Under the pieces are notes generated by a model, which was not told the origin of the DNA, searched no databases, and was given only the letters and a program-made list of their open reading frames with translations. DNA of 37,175 nucleotides from a virus, in IMG/VR virus record IMGVR_UViG_3300045972_000055, positions 1 to 37,175 of that record. One strand, written 5' to 3'. Positions 14,045-20,692 of this stretch are shown here, one piece after another. The translations under genes were made by a program, and so were the position numbers. Every line of letters begins with the position of its first letter. Positions within the stretch are counted from its first letter, which is position 1.

Positions 14045-14773
14045 ATGTTGAAAGGGCAGAGGGTTTATGAGGGAAAATGGAAGTCGGTAATTGCTAGATA
14101 TTTTGATGAATTACGATTAAGAGTGAAGCAAAATTACAATAATCAAAAATCAATTCAAGCGAGGGATTTATTGGATGAGGATGCGGAAAAGGGATTGGTA
14201 TTTGATTTATTGACACCACTGCAAAGGGAATACATTGAAAAAGAAGGTCAACGGGCGATGAATGAATTGGGATTGGGTGGAGTGTTCGTGGTAACCCCCG
14301 AAATAGCGGATGCGTTGGATAGTTACACGATGAAATTATCGGGAGGGATAACACAAACATCCATAAATAAAATTAAGGAAATATTGATTGAAAATAGTGA
14401 AGAAGGAATTAGTACGGTAGCGGAAAAGATTGATGAATTTTTTGATTATTCGATGGGGTATAGAGCGGAGATGATTGCAAGGAGTGAAACAATCAGAAGT
14501 TCAAATTGGTCAATGGTTGAGGCGTGGAAGCAAACGGATGTGGTTGATGCGAAAGAATGGTACACGGCGCAGGATGAAAGAGTTTGTGAATTTTGTATGG
14601 AGATGGACGAGCGAAGTATTGAACTCAATGCAACGTTCATAAATGAAGGAGATACGATGTTGATTGAAGATGAGGATGGATTTGTGAGTGAGATGGTTGC
14701 GGATTATAGAGATATTGATGAACCACCATTACACGCCAATTGCCGATGCGTATTGTTACCAGTTTTAAAATAA
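14045..14773 (+). CDS. MuF-type minor head protein (possibly expressed as portal fusion)
   Basis: 242 residues from ATG 14045. The Mu gpF/SPP1 gp7 domain is clear in the C-terminal half: AEMIARSETIRSSNWSMVEAW, VCEFCMEMDE with paired Cys, and the closing PPLHANCRC. It is a minor head component ejected with or bound to the portal. The reading frame stays open upstream to 13982 without an ATG, GTG or TTG, and there encodes LSEREIRGEDAWEKML, which looks like the conserved start of this domain. The true N-terminus therefore probably comes from the portal frame by -1 slippage, or a homopolymer error splits one gene. The ATG has weak GGGAG immediately upstream. Confidence 0.88.
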   Translation: MLKGQRVYEGKWKSVIARYFDELRLRVKQNYNNQKSIQARDLLDEDAEKGLVFDLLTPLQREYIEKEGQRAMNELGLGGVFVVTPEIADALDSYTMKLSGGITQTSINKIKEILIENSEEGISTVAEKIDEFFDYSMGYRAEMIARSETIRSSNWSMVEAWKQTDVVDAKEWYTAQDERVCEFCMEMDERSIELNATFINEGDTMLIEDEDGFVSEMVADYRDIDEPPLHANCRCVLLPVLK

Positions 14774-14793
14774 ATCAATAAATAAACTTAATT

Positions 14794-15627
14794 ATGAAAA
14801 AGAAGAAAAAATATACGGGGGTATTTTCCGAAGAGGCGAGTTTGAAATTTGCGGAAGAACTGCAAAAAACCATCATCCCGTTTATGGAGAAATCTATTGG
14901 CGAGGGTGAAGATAATGGAACGTTCGAGGTTATTGCTTCGACAAGCGTTGTTGACCGTCACGGGGAAATCATATTGCAGGAAGGTATCGACACGAAGAAT
15001 TATATGAAAAATCCCGTTATTCTTTTGTCGCACGATTATTGGGCGTTGCCTATTGGGAAAGCGACAAGTGTGGAATTGGTTGATGGAAAAACGATTGTCA
15101 AAGGAGTATTCGCAAGCGGTGAGGCGAACCCAATAGCACAGCAAGTTAGAAAATTGTATGATGCGGGAATTTTGAAAACAGTTAGCGTTGGAATTATGGT
15201 TAAGGAATGGGAAGCGCAAACAATTACGAAATGCGAATTGCTTGAACTTTCTTTTGTGAGCGTTCCTGCTAATCCCGAAGCGTGTGATATTGCGAAAGGA
15301 TTGGAATTGGATGCGGAATTTCTTGCGAAGATGCTGGTTGATAAAACAGTTGATGATGATGCAAAAGGCGAGGAGGAAGATGAAGATACGAAAGAAATGA
15401 AGGCGATAAAAACATTGGTTGATGTTGTTAAAACCCTTAATAAGAATATTGAGGATTTGACAGTTGAAAATAAAAATCTAGCGGTGGAATTGGTCGAAAT
15501 AAAATCGCTAGTCACCAAAACGGTGCAAGAAGGAGAGGATGCAAAGAGCAAACTCGAAACCTCGGCGCAGATGGGCAAAATGCTTTCGCAAATTGTCAGC
15601 AAGCATAATGAGGTGTTGAAAAAATAA
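14794..15627 (+). CDS. Prohead maturation protease with scaffold-like C-terminal coiled coil
   Basis: 277 residues. The N-terminal about 170 residues form a HK97 prohead protease (U35): STSVVDRHGEII, LLSHDYWALPIG with His80, KTVSVGI with Ser131, and ELLELSFVSVPAN. His and Ser are the expected catalytic pair, with Glu148/Glu151 near the third position. Residues about 185-277 are acidic then long helical (TLVDVVKTLNKNIEDLTVEN), as expected for a scaffold. No separate scaffold gene is present before the capsid gene, so protease and scaffold are probably one chain. Twenty bases separate it from MuF. Confidence 0.93.
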   Translation: MKKKKKYTGVFSEEASLKFAEELQKTIIPFMEKSIGEGEDNGTFEVIASTSVVDRHGEIILQEGIDTKNYMKNPVILLSHDYWALPIGKATSVELVDGKTIVKGVFASGEANPIAQQVRKLYDAGILKTVSVGIMVKEWEAQTITKCELLELSFVSVPANPEACDIAKGLELDAEFLAKMLVDKTVDDDAKGEEEDEDTKEMKAIKTLVDVVKTLNKNIEDLTVENKNLAVELVEIKSLVTKTVQEGEDAKSKLETSAQMGKMLSQIVSKHNEVLKK

Positions 15628-15651
15628 TTAAAATAAGTCGAGAAAAAAAAT

Positions 15652-16812
15652 ATGTTTACAGAAGAACAAATGAAGTCAATAAGTGAGATGTTTGCAAAAT
15701 CTTTGGAAACTCTTGATGTTGCGGGTGCTGTTGAAAAGGCATTGGAGGAAAAAGGTTTGAACAAAATCGGGAAAAAGTTTCTTGGTTCTCTTGAAGTGAA
15801 AGAAGGACTTGGAAAACTTGAAGGAATGGAGAAAATGGTTGCGTTCATCAAAGCAGTTCACGGAAAGGATAAGGAAAATGCACTTGCTATTTCTGGTAAG
15901 GGTATGTTGGAAGGAACAGACAGCGCAGGTGGATTTGCTGTACCCGAAGAGTTCCGTGCAGAAGTTGTTAGATTGGCAGCAGACTTCGGTATCGTGCGAA
16001 AACTTGCACGTATTATCCCGATGAGTCGTGATACCCTTAACCTCCCGAAAGTGACCGCATCGGTTACCGTTTCTTGGCCAGGTGAAGCAACCGCAGGAAC
16101 ACCGTCACAACCAGTGCTTGGTCAGGTTCAATTGCTTGCTAAAACCCTTGTTGGTTTAACAATTCTTTCAAACGAATTGCTTGAAGATGCAGCGATTGGA
16201 ACAGTTGAATTGCTTGCAGAATTGTTTGCAGAGGCAATCAGCGGTGAGGAAGATAAGCAAGGTTTGGTTGGAACAGGTGCGCCGTTTACTGGAATTTTGA
16301 GTGCAGCGAATACTAATCTTGTAACGTTCTCAGCTGGAAATGTTGCGTTTAGCAATATCACTGCTGATTATCTGCGTGATATGATTAGTGGTGTGAAAAC
16401 CCTTGCGCTTATGGGTGCTGGTTTCACAATGCATCGTTCAGTTTGGGGAATAATTCAGAAATTGAAAGGTTCAGATGGTCAGTACATTGCTACTGTATCA
16501 AACCCAATTTTGACAGGTGATGCATCGAAGGGACAAGGAGTGGTTGGTTATGTTTGGGGATATCCTGTATATCTTTCAGAACAAATGCCATCAACGACTG
16601 CTGTTGGTACTAAGTTCATAATTTTCGGAAATCTTAAATATCTTTATCTTGGAGATAGACAACAGATGGCACTTTCAGTTTCGCAAGAAGCGACTGTTGG
16701 TGGAGTTTCCGTGTATGAAACCAATCAATCTGCTGTTCGATTTATCGAGCGTATCGGGTTGACTGTGGGATTGGCAGAGGCGTTCGCTATCGCAAAAACT
16801 GCTGCTGTCTAA
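15652..16812 (+). CDS. Major capsid protein, HK97 fold
   Basis: 386 residues. A helical N-terminal arm (about 1-85) matches a delta domain removed by the upstream protease; the mature part probably begins near GTDSAGGFAVP (88-98). FRAEVVRLAADFGIVRKLARIIPM and the segment TLNLPKVTASVTVSWPGEA are typical of the N-arm and E-loop of this family. The C-terminus is hydrophobic (VGLAEAFAIAKTAAV). It is the main shell protein. Codons shift toward GCA, GTT and CTT relative to the neighbouring genes, consistent with high expression. Confidence 0.97.
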   Translation: MFTEEQMKSISEMFAKSLETLDVAGAVEKALEEKGLNKIGKKFLGSLEVKEGLGKLEGMEKMVAFIKAVHGKDKENALAISGKGMLEGTDSAGGFAVPEEFRAEVVRLAADFGIVRKLARIIPMSRDTLNLPKVTASVTVSWPGEATAGTPSQPVLGQVQLLAKTLVGLTILSNELLEDAAIGTVELLAELFAEAISGEEDKQGLVGTGAPFTGILSAANTNLVTFSAGNVAFSNITADYLRDMISGVKTLALMGAGFTMHRSVWGIIQKLKGSDGQYIATVSNPILTGDASKGQGVVGYVWGYPVYLSEQMPSTTAVGTKFIIFGNLKYLYLGDRQQMALSVSQEATVGGVSVYETNQSAVRFIERIGLTVGLAEAFAIAKTAAV

Positions 16813-16831
16813 CATTAGCTGTTAGCGGTTC

Positions 16832-16894
16832 AATATATTCGTATATTCGGAGGGTTTGGGGATTTAATCCCCTCCCTCCAACCCTACGGGGGTT
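16832..16894 (+). other. Three consecutive hairpins after the capsid gene
   Basis: AATATA-TTCG-TATATT (16832-16847, a UUCG tetraloop); GGAGGG/CCCTCC (16849-16854/16874-16879) enclosing GGGGAT-TTA-ATCCCC (16858-16872); and AACCC/GGGTT (16880-16884/16890-16894). No T-run follows, so it is probably not a simple terminator. It may stabilise the 3-prime end of the abundant capsid message or reduce downstream expression. Confidence 0.65.
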
Positions 16895-16923
16895 CGTGAT
16901 TAATTAAACTTAATGTAAAAAAT

Positions 16924-17133
16924 ATGACCGAAGTAAAAAAAGAAGAAGAAGTAAAAAAAGAAAAACCAAAGACATATTATGTGAAAAAATCACATCTTAT
17001 TATCGAAGGTGTGCAGTATATGATTGGTTCACCTGTTGTACTTTCTGCTCTTGAAGCGAAGGCGATTGGTGGTGAGTATCTTACTACTAAAGCACCCACT
17101 GATGCGAAAGATACTGAAATTGAAATTGAATAG
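16924..17133 (+). CDS. Small charged protein after the capsid gene
   Basis: 69 residues with a Lys/Glu-rich N-terminus (about 1-20), a short globular core (YYVKKSHLIIEGVQYMIGSP) and an acidic tail. Small proteins at this position are often head accessory proteins, but no match is evident. Preceded by the triple hairpin; start context aaaatATG. Confidence 0.75.
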   Translation: MTEVKKEEEVKKEKPKTYYVKKSHLIIEGVQYMIGSPVVLSALEAKAIGGEYLTTKAPTDAKDTEIEIE

Positions 17134-17143
17134 TTAGCTGGTT

Positions 17144-17180
17144 GCGGGGAGGGATTTGCCATTTTGTTTAACCTCCCCGC
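17144..17180 (+). other. Intergenic hairpin before the head-tail connector gene
   Basis: GCGGGGAGG (17144-17152) pairs perfectly with CCTCCCCGC (17172-17180) around a 19-nt loop. No T-run follows. It ends 30 nt before ATG 17211, which has no Shine-Dalgarno. Confidence 0.65.
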
Positions 17181-17210
17181 CACGAGAAAATTATTATATT
17201 TTGAATAATT

Positions 17211-17753
17211 ATGTTGACCACAAAAGAAAACGTAAAAGGATTATTGGGAATAAGTGTGACCACACACGACACACTGATAACGCAATTAATTGCGAGTATT
17301 TCGGGATTTGTGGAAAAGGTTTGTAATCGTAAATTTGGAGCGGATGATTTTGAGGAATATTTTGATGGAGGTGGTAAAGATTTGATGGTAAAAAATTACC
17401 CGATAAATACGTTGACAAGCGTGAAATATAATAGCGGAACGCCGAATACTCCGATATGGACAGACGTTGAAGCGAGTTATTATGTCGGTTTCTTGAAGGA
17501 AGGGATTGTGCATTGCTTGTTAAATTTCCCACGTGGGTATCGAAATATTCAAGTAAAATATAATGGAGGGTTTGATGAAATCCCCGCAGAATTGGATGGG
17601 TTAGCGAGCGAATTGGTTGCGGAAAAATTCACAAAGAGAAAGGCGATTGGGAAAAATAAGGAAAGTATGGGAGGTGCGAGTATTGAATGGAGAGTTGGAA
17701 TGTCAGATGAACAGAAAGCTATAATTGATAGTTATAAGAAAATAGTTGTATGA
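17211..17753 (+). CDS. Head-tail connector (gp6-like adaptor)
   Basis: 180 residues in the order expected after the capsid gene. The N-terminus MLTTKENVKGLLGISVTTHDTLITQLIASISGFVEKVCNR is the helical start of the gp6-like family, followed by strands (YPINTLTSVKY), a YNGGFDEIPAEL segment and a C-terminal helix. It forms a ring under the portal. Translation is coupled to the next gene by ATGA. Confidence 0.88.
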   Translation: MLTTKENVKGLLGISVTTHDTLITQLIASISGFVEKVCNRKFGADDFEEYFDGGGKDLMVKNYPINTLTSVKYNSGTPNTPIWTDVEASYYVGFLKEGIVHCLLNFPRGYRNIQVKYNGGFDEIPAELDGLASELVAEKFTKRKAIGKNKESMGGASIEWRVGMSDEQKAIIDSYKKIVV

Positions 17754-18055
17754 GTAGTTTTTTCACCAAACAATTTACAAGCGAGAAATTGACCCACACG
17801 GGCGATAAATCGGGTTTTGTGGTCGGTGTATCAGGTGAGGGATATTTGCGCCAACTGGATGAGAAATCAAGCGCATTAAATGGCATACAGTACGGGATAG
17901 GGTTTAAGATGACGGTTGAAATTGGAGTGGATGTGAGTATTGGGGATAGGTTGACGGTTGATGGGGTGAAATATGAAGTGAAAGGGATTAAGGATGACGA
18001 GATGGGAAGTATTGAGATAAGAGAATTATTGTTGAATAAGAGGGTTGCAAAATAG
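17750..18055 (+). CDS. Head closure / head-tail joining protein
   Basis: 101 residues. The strand-rich sequence with GDRLTVDGVKYEVKGIKDDE is typical of small head-closure (stopper) beta-barrels of siphoviruses. Its position between the connector and the gp10-like gene supports the call. Start overlaps the previous stop. Confidence 0.72.
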   Translation: MSSFFTKQFTSEKLTHTGDKSGFVVGVSGEGYLRQLDEKSSALNGIQYGIGFKMTVEIGVDVSIGDRLTVDGVKYEVKGIKDDEMGSIEIRELLLNKRVAK

Positions 18056-18056
18056 T

Positions 18057-18512
18057 ATGGCATACGAAATCAAAATTGCTAACATCAAGAAAATCCAAAA
18101 AATTGCAGTGGAATATCCCGAAGTTGCAAATAGACATTTCGGAAAGGCAATATCACAAGTTCTTTTGACAGCACAACGATACGCACAACTTTCTGCGCCA
18201 CGTGATACGAGTAAAATGGCGGGAGGTTGGGATTTGGAGATGAGTTTTATGAAAGGTGTATTGAAAAATACGACAAATTATGCCGCCGCTGTTGATGCGG
18301 GAAGTAGACCGCATTTCGTTTCACCACAATCATTGAAGGCGTGGGCGGGAAGAAAAGGATTGAACCCGTTTGCGGTTGCGAAAAGTATTGCGAAACACGG
18401 TACGAAACCTACGATGTTTTTCGGAAATGCGGTGAAGTTGGCGGGAAGATTTGCGGATGTAACGTTTAAGAAAGCATTGGATGAAGCGTTAAATGAATTA
18501 GTCAAAAAATAA
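18057..18512 (+). CDS. HK97 gp10-like tail completion / neck protein
   Basis: 151 residues from ATG 18057 in the context tagtATG; a TTG at 18045 is less likely. The N-terminal long helix (FGKAISQVLLTAQRYAQLSAPRDTSKMAGGW), then TTNYAAAVDAGSRPHFVSP, is the typical gp10 family pattern in which the helix, the Gly-Trp strand and the Tyr-Ala-x-x-Val-x-x-Gly segment occur in this order. It functions in the head-tail interface. Confidence 0.87.
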   Translation: MAYEIKIANIKKIQKIAVEYPEVANRHFGKAISQVLLTAQRYAQLSAPRDTSKMAGGWDLEMSFMKGVLKNTTNYAAAVDAGSRPHFVSPQSLKAWAGRKGLNPFAVAKSIAKHGTKPTMFFGNAVKLAGRFADVTFKKALDEALNELVKK

Positions 18513-18514
18513 TT

Positions 18515-18943
18515 ATGGGATTTGAAATAATACAGGCAAAAATTAAAGAGAAATTTGATGCGAATAAGGGCGATGGGAAAGTATTGGTTGAAGTTTATGA
18601 AGAGCATCGGACAGAGTTTGAAGGTTATCCGTCCGTGACGTTTGAACCTAGCGATTTACAGAGTGATTTTTTTACAACCAATGCGAACAAAAGGCAGTAT
18701 ACATATAAGGCGTTTGTGCATCAGGAAATCGGAAACTTGGGAAGAGCAAAGGCGATTAAGCGGGTACAGAAAGCGGTGGATGTGTTGGTGGAAGAATTTG
18801 AACGGGATTATTCATTGGGTGGGATTGTTGATTGGTGCTTGCCGATGCCGATGCAATTCGGATTTTATGATGAAGGGTCGGGGATGGTATGTTATGCGGA
18901 GTTGAAAATAATTTGTATAAAAGAGGTTTCATTGGGTGCATAA
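18515..18943 (+). CDS. Tail terminator / tail completion protein
   Basis: 142 residues in the slot of the tail terminator, two bases after the gp10-like stop. Its alpha/beta layout (N-terminal helix, YPSVTFEPSD, TYKAFVHQEI, a long helix AIKRVQKAVDVLVEEFE, then strands) matches that protein class. It should cap the tail tube. Confidence 0.75.
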   Translation: MGFEIIQAKIKEKFDANKGDGKVLVEVYEEHRTEFEGYPSVTFEPSDLQSDFFTTNANKRQYTYKAFVHQEIGNLGRAKAIKRVQKAVDVLVEEFERDYSLGGIVDWCLPMPMQFGFYDEGSGMVCYAELKIICIKEVSLGA

Positions 18944-18966
18944 TAAATAACTTTAAATATAAACGT

Positions 18967-19113
18967 ATGATGAAAAATGAAAAAAATAAGATGATGACGG
19001 GAGTTGAGAAATCAGCAAAACAAAAGTTTTATTTCCCCCACCTCGATAAGGTCGTTGAGGCGGACAGTCAAGAAGAGGCAGAGGAAAAAGTAAAAGAGGG
19101 GGAAAAAGAATAA
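18967..19113 (+). CDS. Small charged protein before the tail tube gene
   Basis: 48 residues, from ATG 18967 (aacgtATG). It consists of a Lys-rich start, FYFPHLDKVVEADS, and an acidic Glu/Lys helix. The middle resembles short phage proteins in which an aromatic-His-Leu core precedes an acidic helix. Function unknown. Confidence 0.6.
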   Translation: MMKNEKNKMMTGVEKSAKQKFYFPHLDKVVEADSQEEAEEKVKEGEKE

Positions 19114-19144
19114 TTTAAAATAATCAAACTAATTAAAAACCATT

Positions 19145-20119
19145 ATGTTTATCGGAAGAAAAATACAAGTTGGTATCGGAAAGGAAACTGTAAGAGGTTC
19201 AGTTGTTGCGCCTACTTATTGGATGCCTAAATTGGAGGCAAGTGTTGAGGAAAAAAGAGTATATGCGAACGATGAGAGTTCAATTGGAAACATTGCGGAT
19301 GCGGTTAATTCAAAGGTAGTGAAGGAATTTGCGGAAGGAGAAATACAAGGAAATATCACAGATAAAACTTTTGGATTAATTTTGCTTGCAGGACTTGGAC
19401 AAGTTTCAAGCGTTGCGGGAACTGCGGGCGACACAGCGGTTTATACTCATACGTTTTCAGTAAAGAATGATAATGCACATCCATCTCTTTCAATCGAAGT
19501 GAAAGACGATGTTGCTCAATATGCTTTCCCTCTTGCAATGTTAAATTCATTGAAGATTAATGCGGAGGTTGGAAAATATGCGACCTTTTCAGCAGGGTTC
19601 AAGGCGAAGAAAGGTGCGACATCTTCATCAACACCAGCGTATACCGAAGAAAATACTTTTATTTCAAAACACGCATCTTTGAAACTTGCGACCAACCTTG
19701 CGGGGTTGACCGCTGCGCCAGTTCTCGATGTGAAAAGTGTTGAAATCTCGATTGATAAGAATTTGGATGAAGAGGAAATATTGGGTTCACTTGAACCAAA
19801 AGATATTACCAATCAGCAAATTTCAGTTAGCGGAAATATCGAAGCAGCGTTTAAGGATGAAACAACTTTTAAAAATTTATTTAAAGCGGGAACAAAAAAG
19901 GCGGTTAGAATTGCTTTGACAAATTCAGATGTGACGATTGGTGCGACCAAAAACCCTACAATTCAGATTGACCTTGCGAGTTGTGTATTTGAGGATTGGA
20001 GCAGACCAACAGCAAATAATGCGAGCGTTACGCAAACAATCAAGTTCAAAGGATTATTCAGTATTGCTGATGCGAAGATGATTGAAATTGCGCTTACCAG
20101 TTTAGCAGTATCTTTCTAA
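19145..20119 (+). CDS. Major tail tube protein
   Basis: 324 residues, mainly beta with few charged motifs. The N-terminus GRKIQVGIGKETVRGSVVAPTYW is the signature start of a phage tail tube family (integration-host-like GKE-T-x-R-G), followed by strand-turn-strand repeats and a C-terminal region with TIQIDLASCVFEDWSRP. Its place before the tail chaperone genes confirms the call. The length exceeds the minimal tube fold (about 150-200), so an added surface domain is likely. Confidence 0.9.
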   Translation: MFIGRKIQVGIGKETVRGSVVAPTYWMPKLEASVEEKRVYANDESSIGNIADAVNSKVVKEFAEGEIQGNITDKTFGLILLAGLGQVSSVAGTAGDTAVYTHTFSVKNDNAHPSLSIEVKDDVAQYAFPLAMLNSLKINAEVGKYATFSAGFKAKKGATSSSTPAYTEENTFISKHASLKLATNLAGLTAAPVLDVKSVEISIDKNLDEEEILGSLEPKDITNQQISVSGNIEAAFKDETTFKNLFKAGTKKAVRIALTNSDVTIGATKNPTIQIDLASCVFEDWSRPTANNASVTQTIKFKGLFSIADAKMIEIALTSLAVSF

Positions 20120-20132
20120 TTGAACTTTAATA

Positions 20133-20162
20133 GGGGGGTTATCGGATAGGGATGACCACCCC
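20133..20162 (+). other. Intergenic hairpin before the tail chaperone gene
   Basis: GGGG (20133-20136) and GGT (20137-20139) pair with CCCC (20159-20162) and ACC (20155-20157), leaving A20158 bulged. No T-run follows, and the ATG at 20175 comes 12 nt later. It could lower the amount of transcript after the abundant tail tube gene. Confidence 0.5.
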
Positions 20163-20174
20163 ACAAACAACAAA

Positions 20175-20558
20175 ATGGCACGAGGAATAAAAGAAATCAC
20201 AACTAAAAAAAGCGGGAATGTTGTGGTGATAAAAGAATGGTTGAATAAAGGAGAGGAATTGGAATTGATTAAATTTTTCGCAACGAGAGCGAAGGAAGTT
20301 GATGGAAATTATGAAGCGAAAGACCCCGTTTCAATTATTGATTATTACAAATTGCTTGTAAGCGTTTGGGTTATGTCGGTTGATGGCGTGAAGGAAAAAG
20401 TTTTGGAGAATATGTTGGAACTTCACCCGTCAGATTATGATGAGGTGATTGCGTTTATCAAGTCAGAAAAAGACGTGGACGAGGAAAAAAAAACGAAAGA
20501 AGTGACCAATACTGGCGACTCCTCACAAGTGGAAGCGCAGACGTTGACGAAGAATTAG
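20175..20558 (+). CDS. Tail assembly chaperone, short (G-like) product
   Basis: 127 residues. Acidic helical protein (GEELELIKFFATRAKEV, LLVSVWVMSVDGVKEKVLENM) directly before the tape measure gene, the invariant position of tail chaperones. It coats the tape measure during tail assembly. Nine As at 20485-20493 within the gene allow a -1 shift into an overlapping frame. Confidence 0.87.
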   Translation: MARGIKEITTKKSGNVVVIKEWLNKGEELELIKFFATRAKEVDGNYEAKDPVSIIDYYKLLVSVWVMSVDGVKEKVLENMLELHPSDYDEVIAFIKSEKDVDEEKKTKEVTNTGDSSQVEAQTLTKN

Positions 20559-20692
20559 CGATTGCGAGATTGTGCAGGGAGATGCATTGGACATACCAGC
20601 AGTATATGGAACAACCCGTGTGGTTCGTGGATGAGATGAGAATGATGATGACGAATGATGCACATTATTCAAAATTAAAATCGAAAAAATAA
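20175..20692 (+). CDS. Tail assembly chaperone, frameshifted (G-T like) product
   Basis: Predicted fusion of 172 residues: zero-frame codons 20175-20492 (106 residues), -1 slip on A-AAA-AAA (20486-20492), then 66 residues ending at TAA 20690-20692. The extension (..ADVDEELAIARLCREMHW.. with PVWFVDEM) is open from the slip site and ends exactly at the tape measure ATG, as expected for G-T pairs of lambda-like phages. Confidence 0.82.
20486..20492 (+). promoter_or_regulatory. -1 frameshift slippery heptamer in the tail chaperone gene
   Basis: A-AAA-AAA in the zero frame (GAA AAA AAA ACG) within a run of nine As (20485-20493). After slipping, AAC follows. The downstream bases are not obviously structured. 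Confidence 0.8.

Noticed and set aside
15036-15851. Minus-strand frame of 271 codons opposite protease and capsid genes
   Set aside because: Lies fully opposite two strongly recognised genes and has low-complexity Ser/Phe/Ile composition typical of a frame mirrored from A/G-rich coding DNA. No sensible start context.
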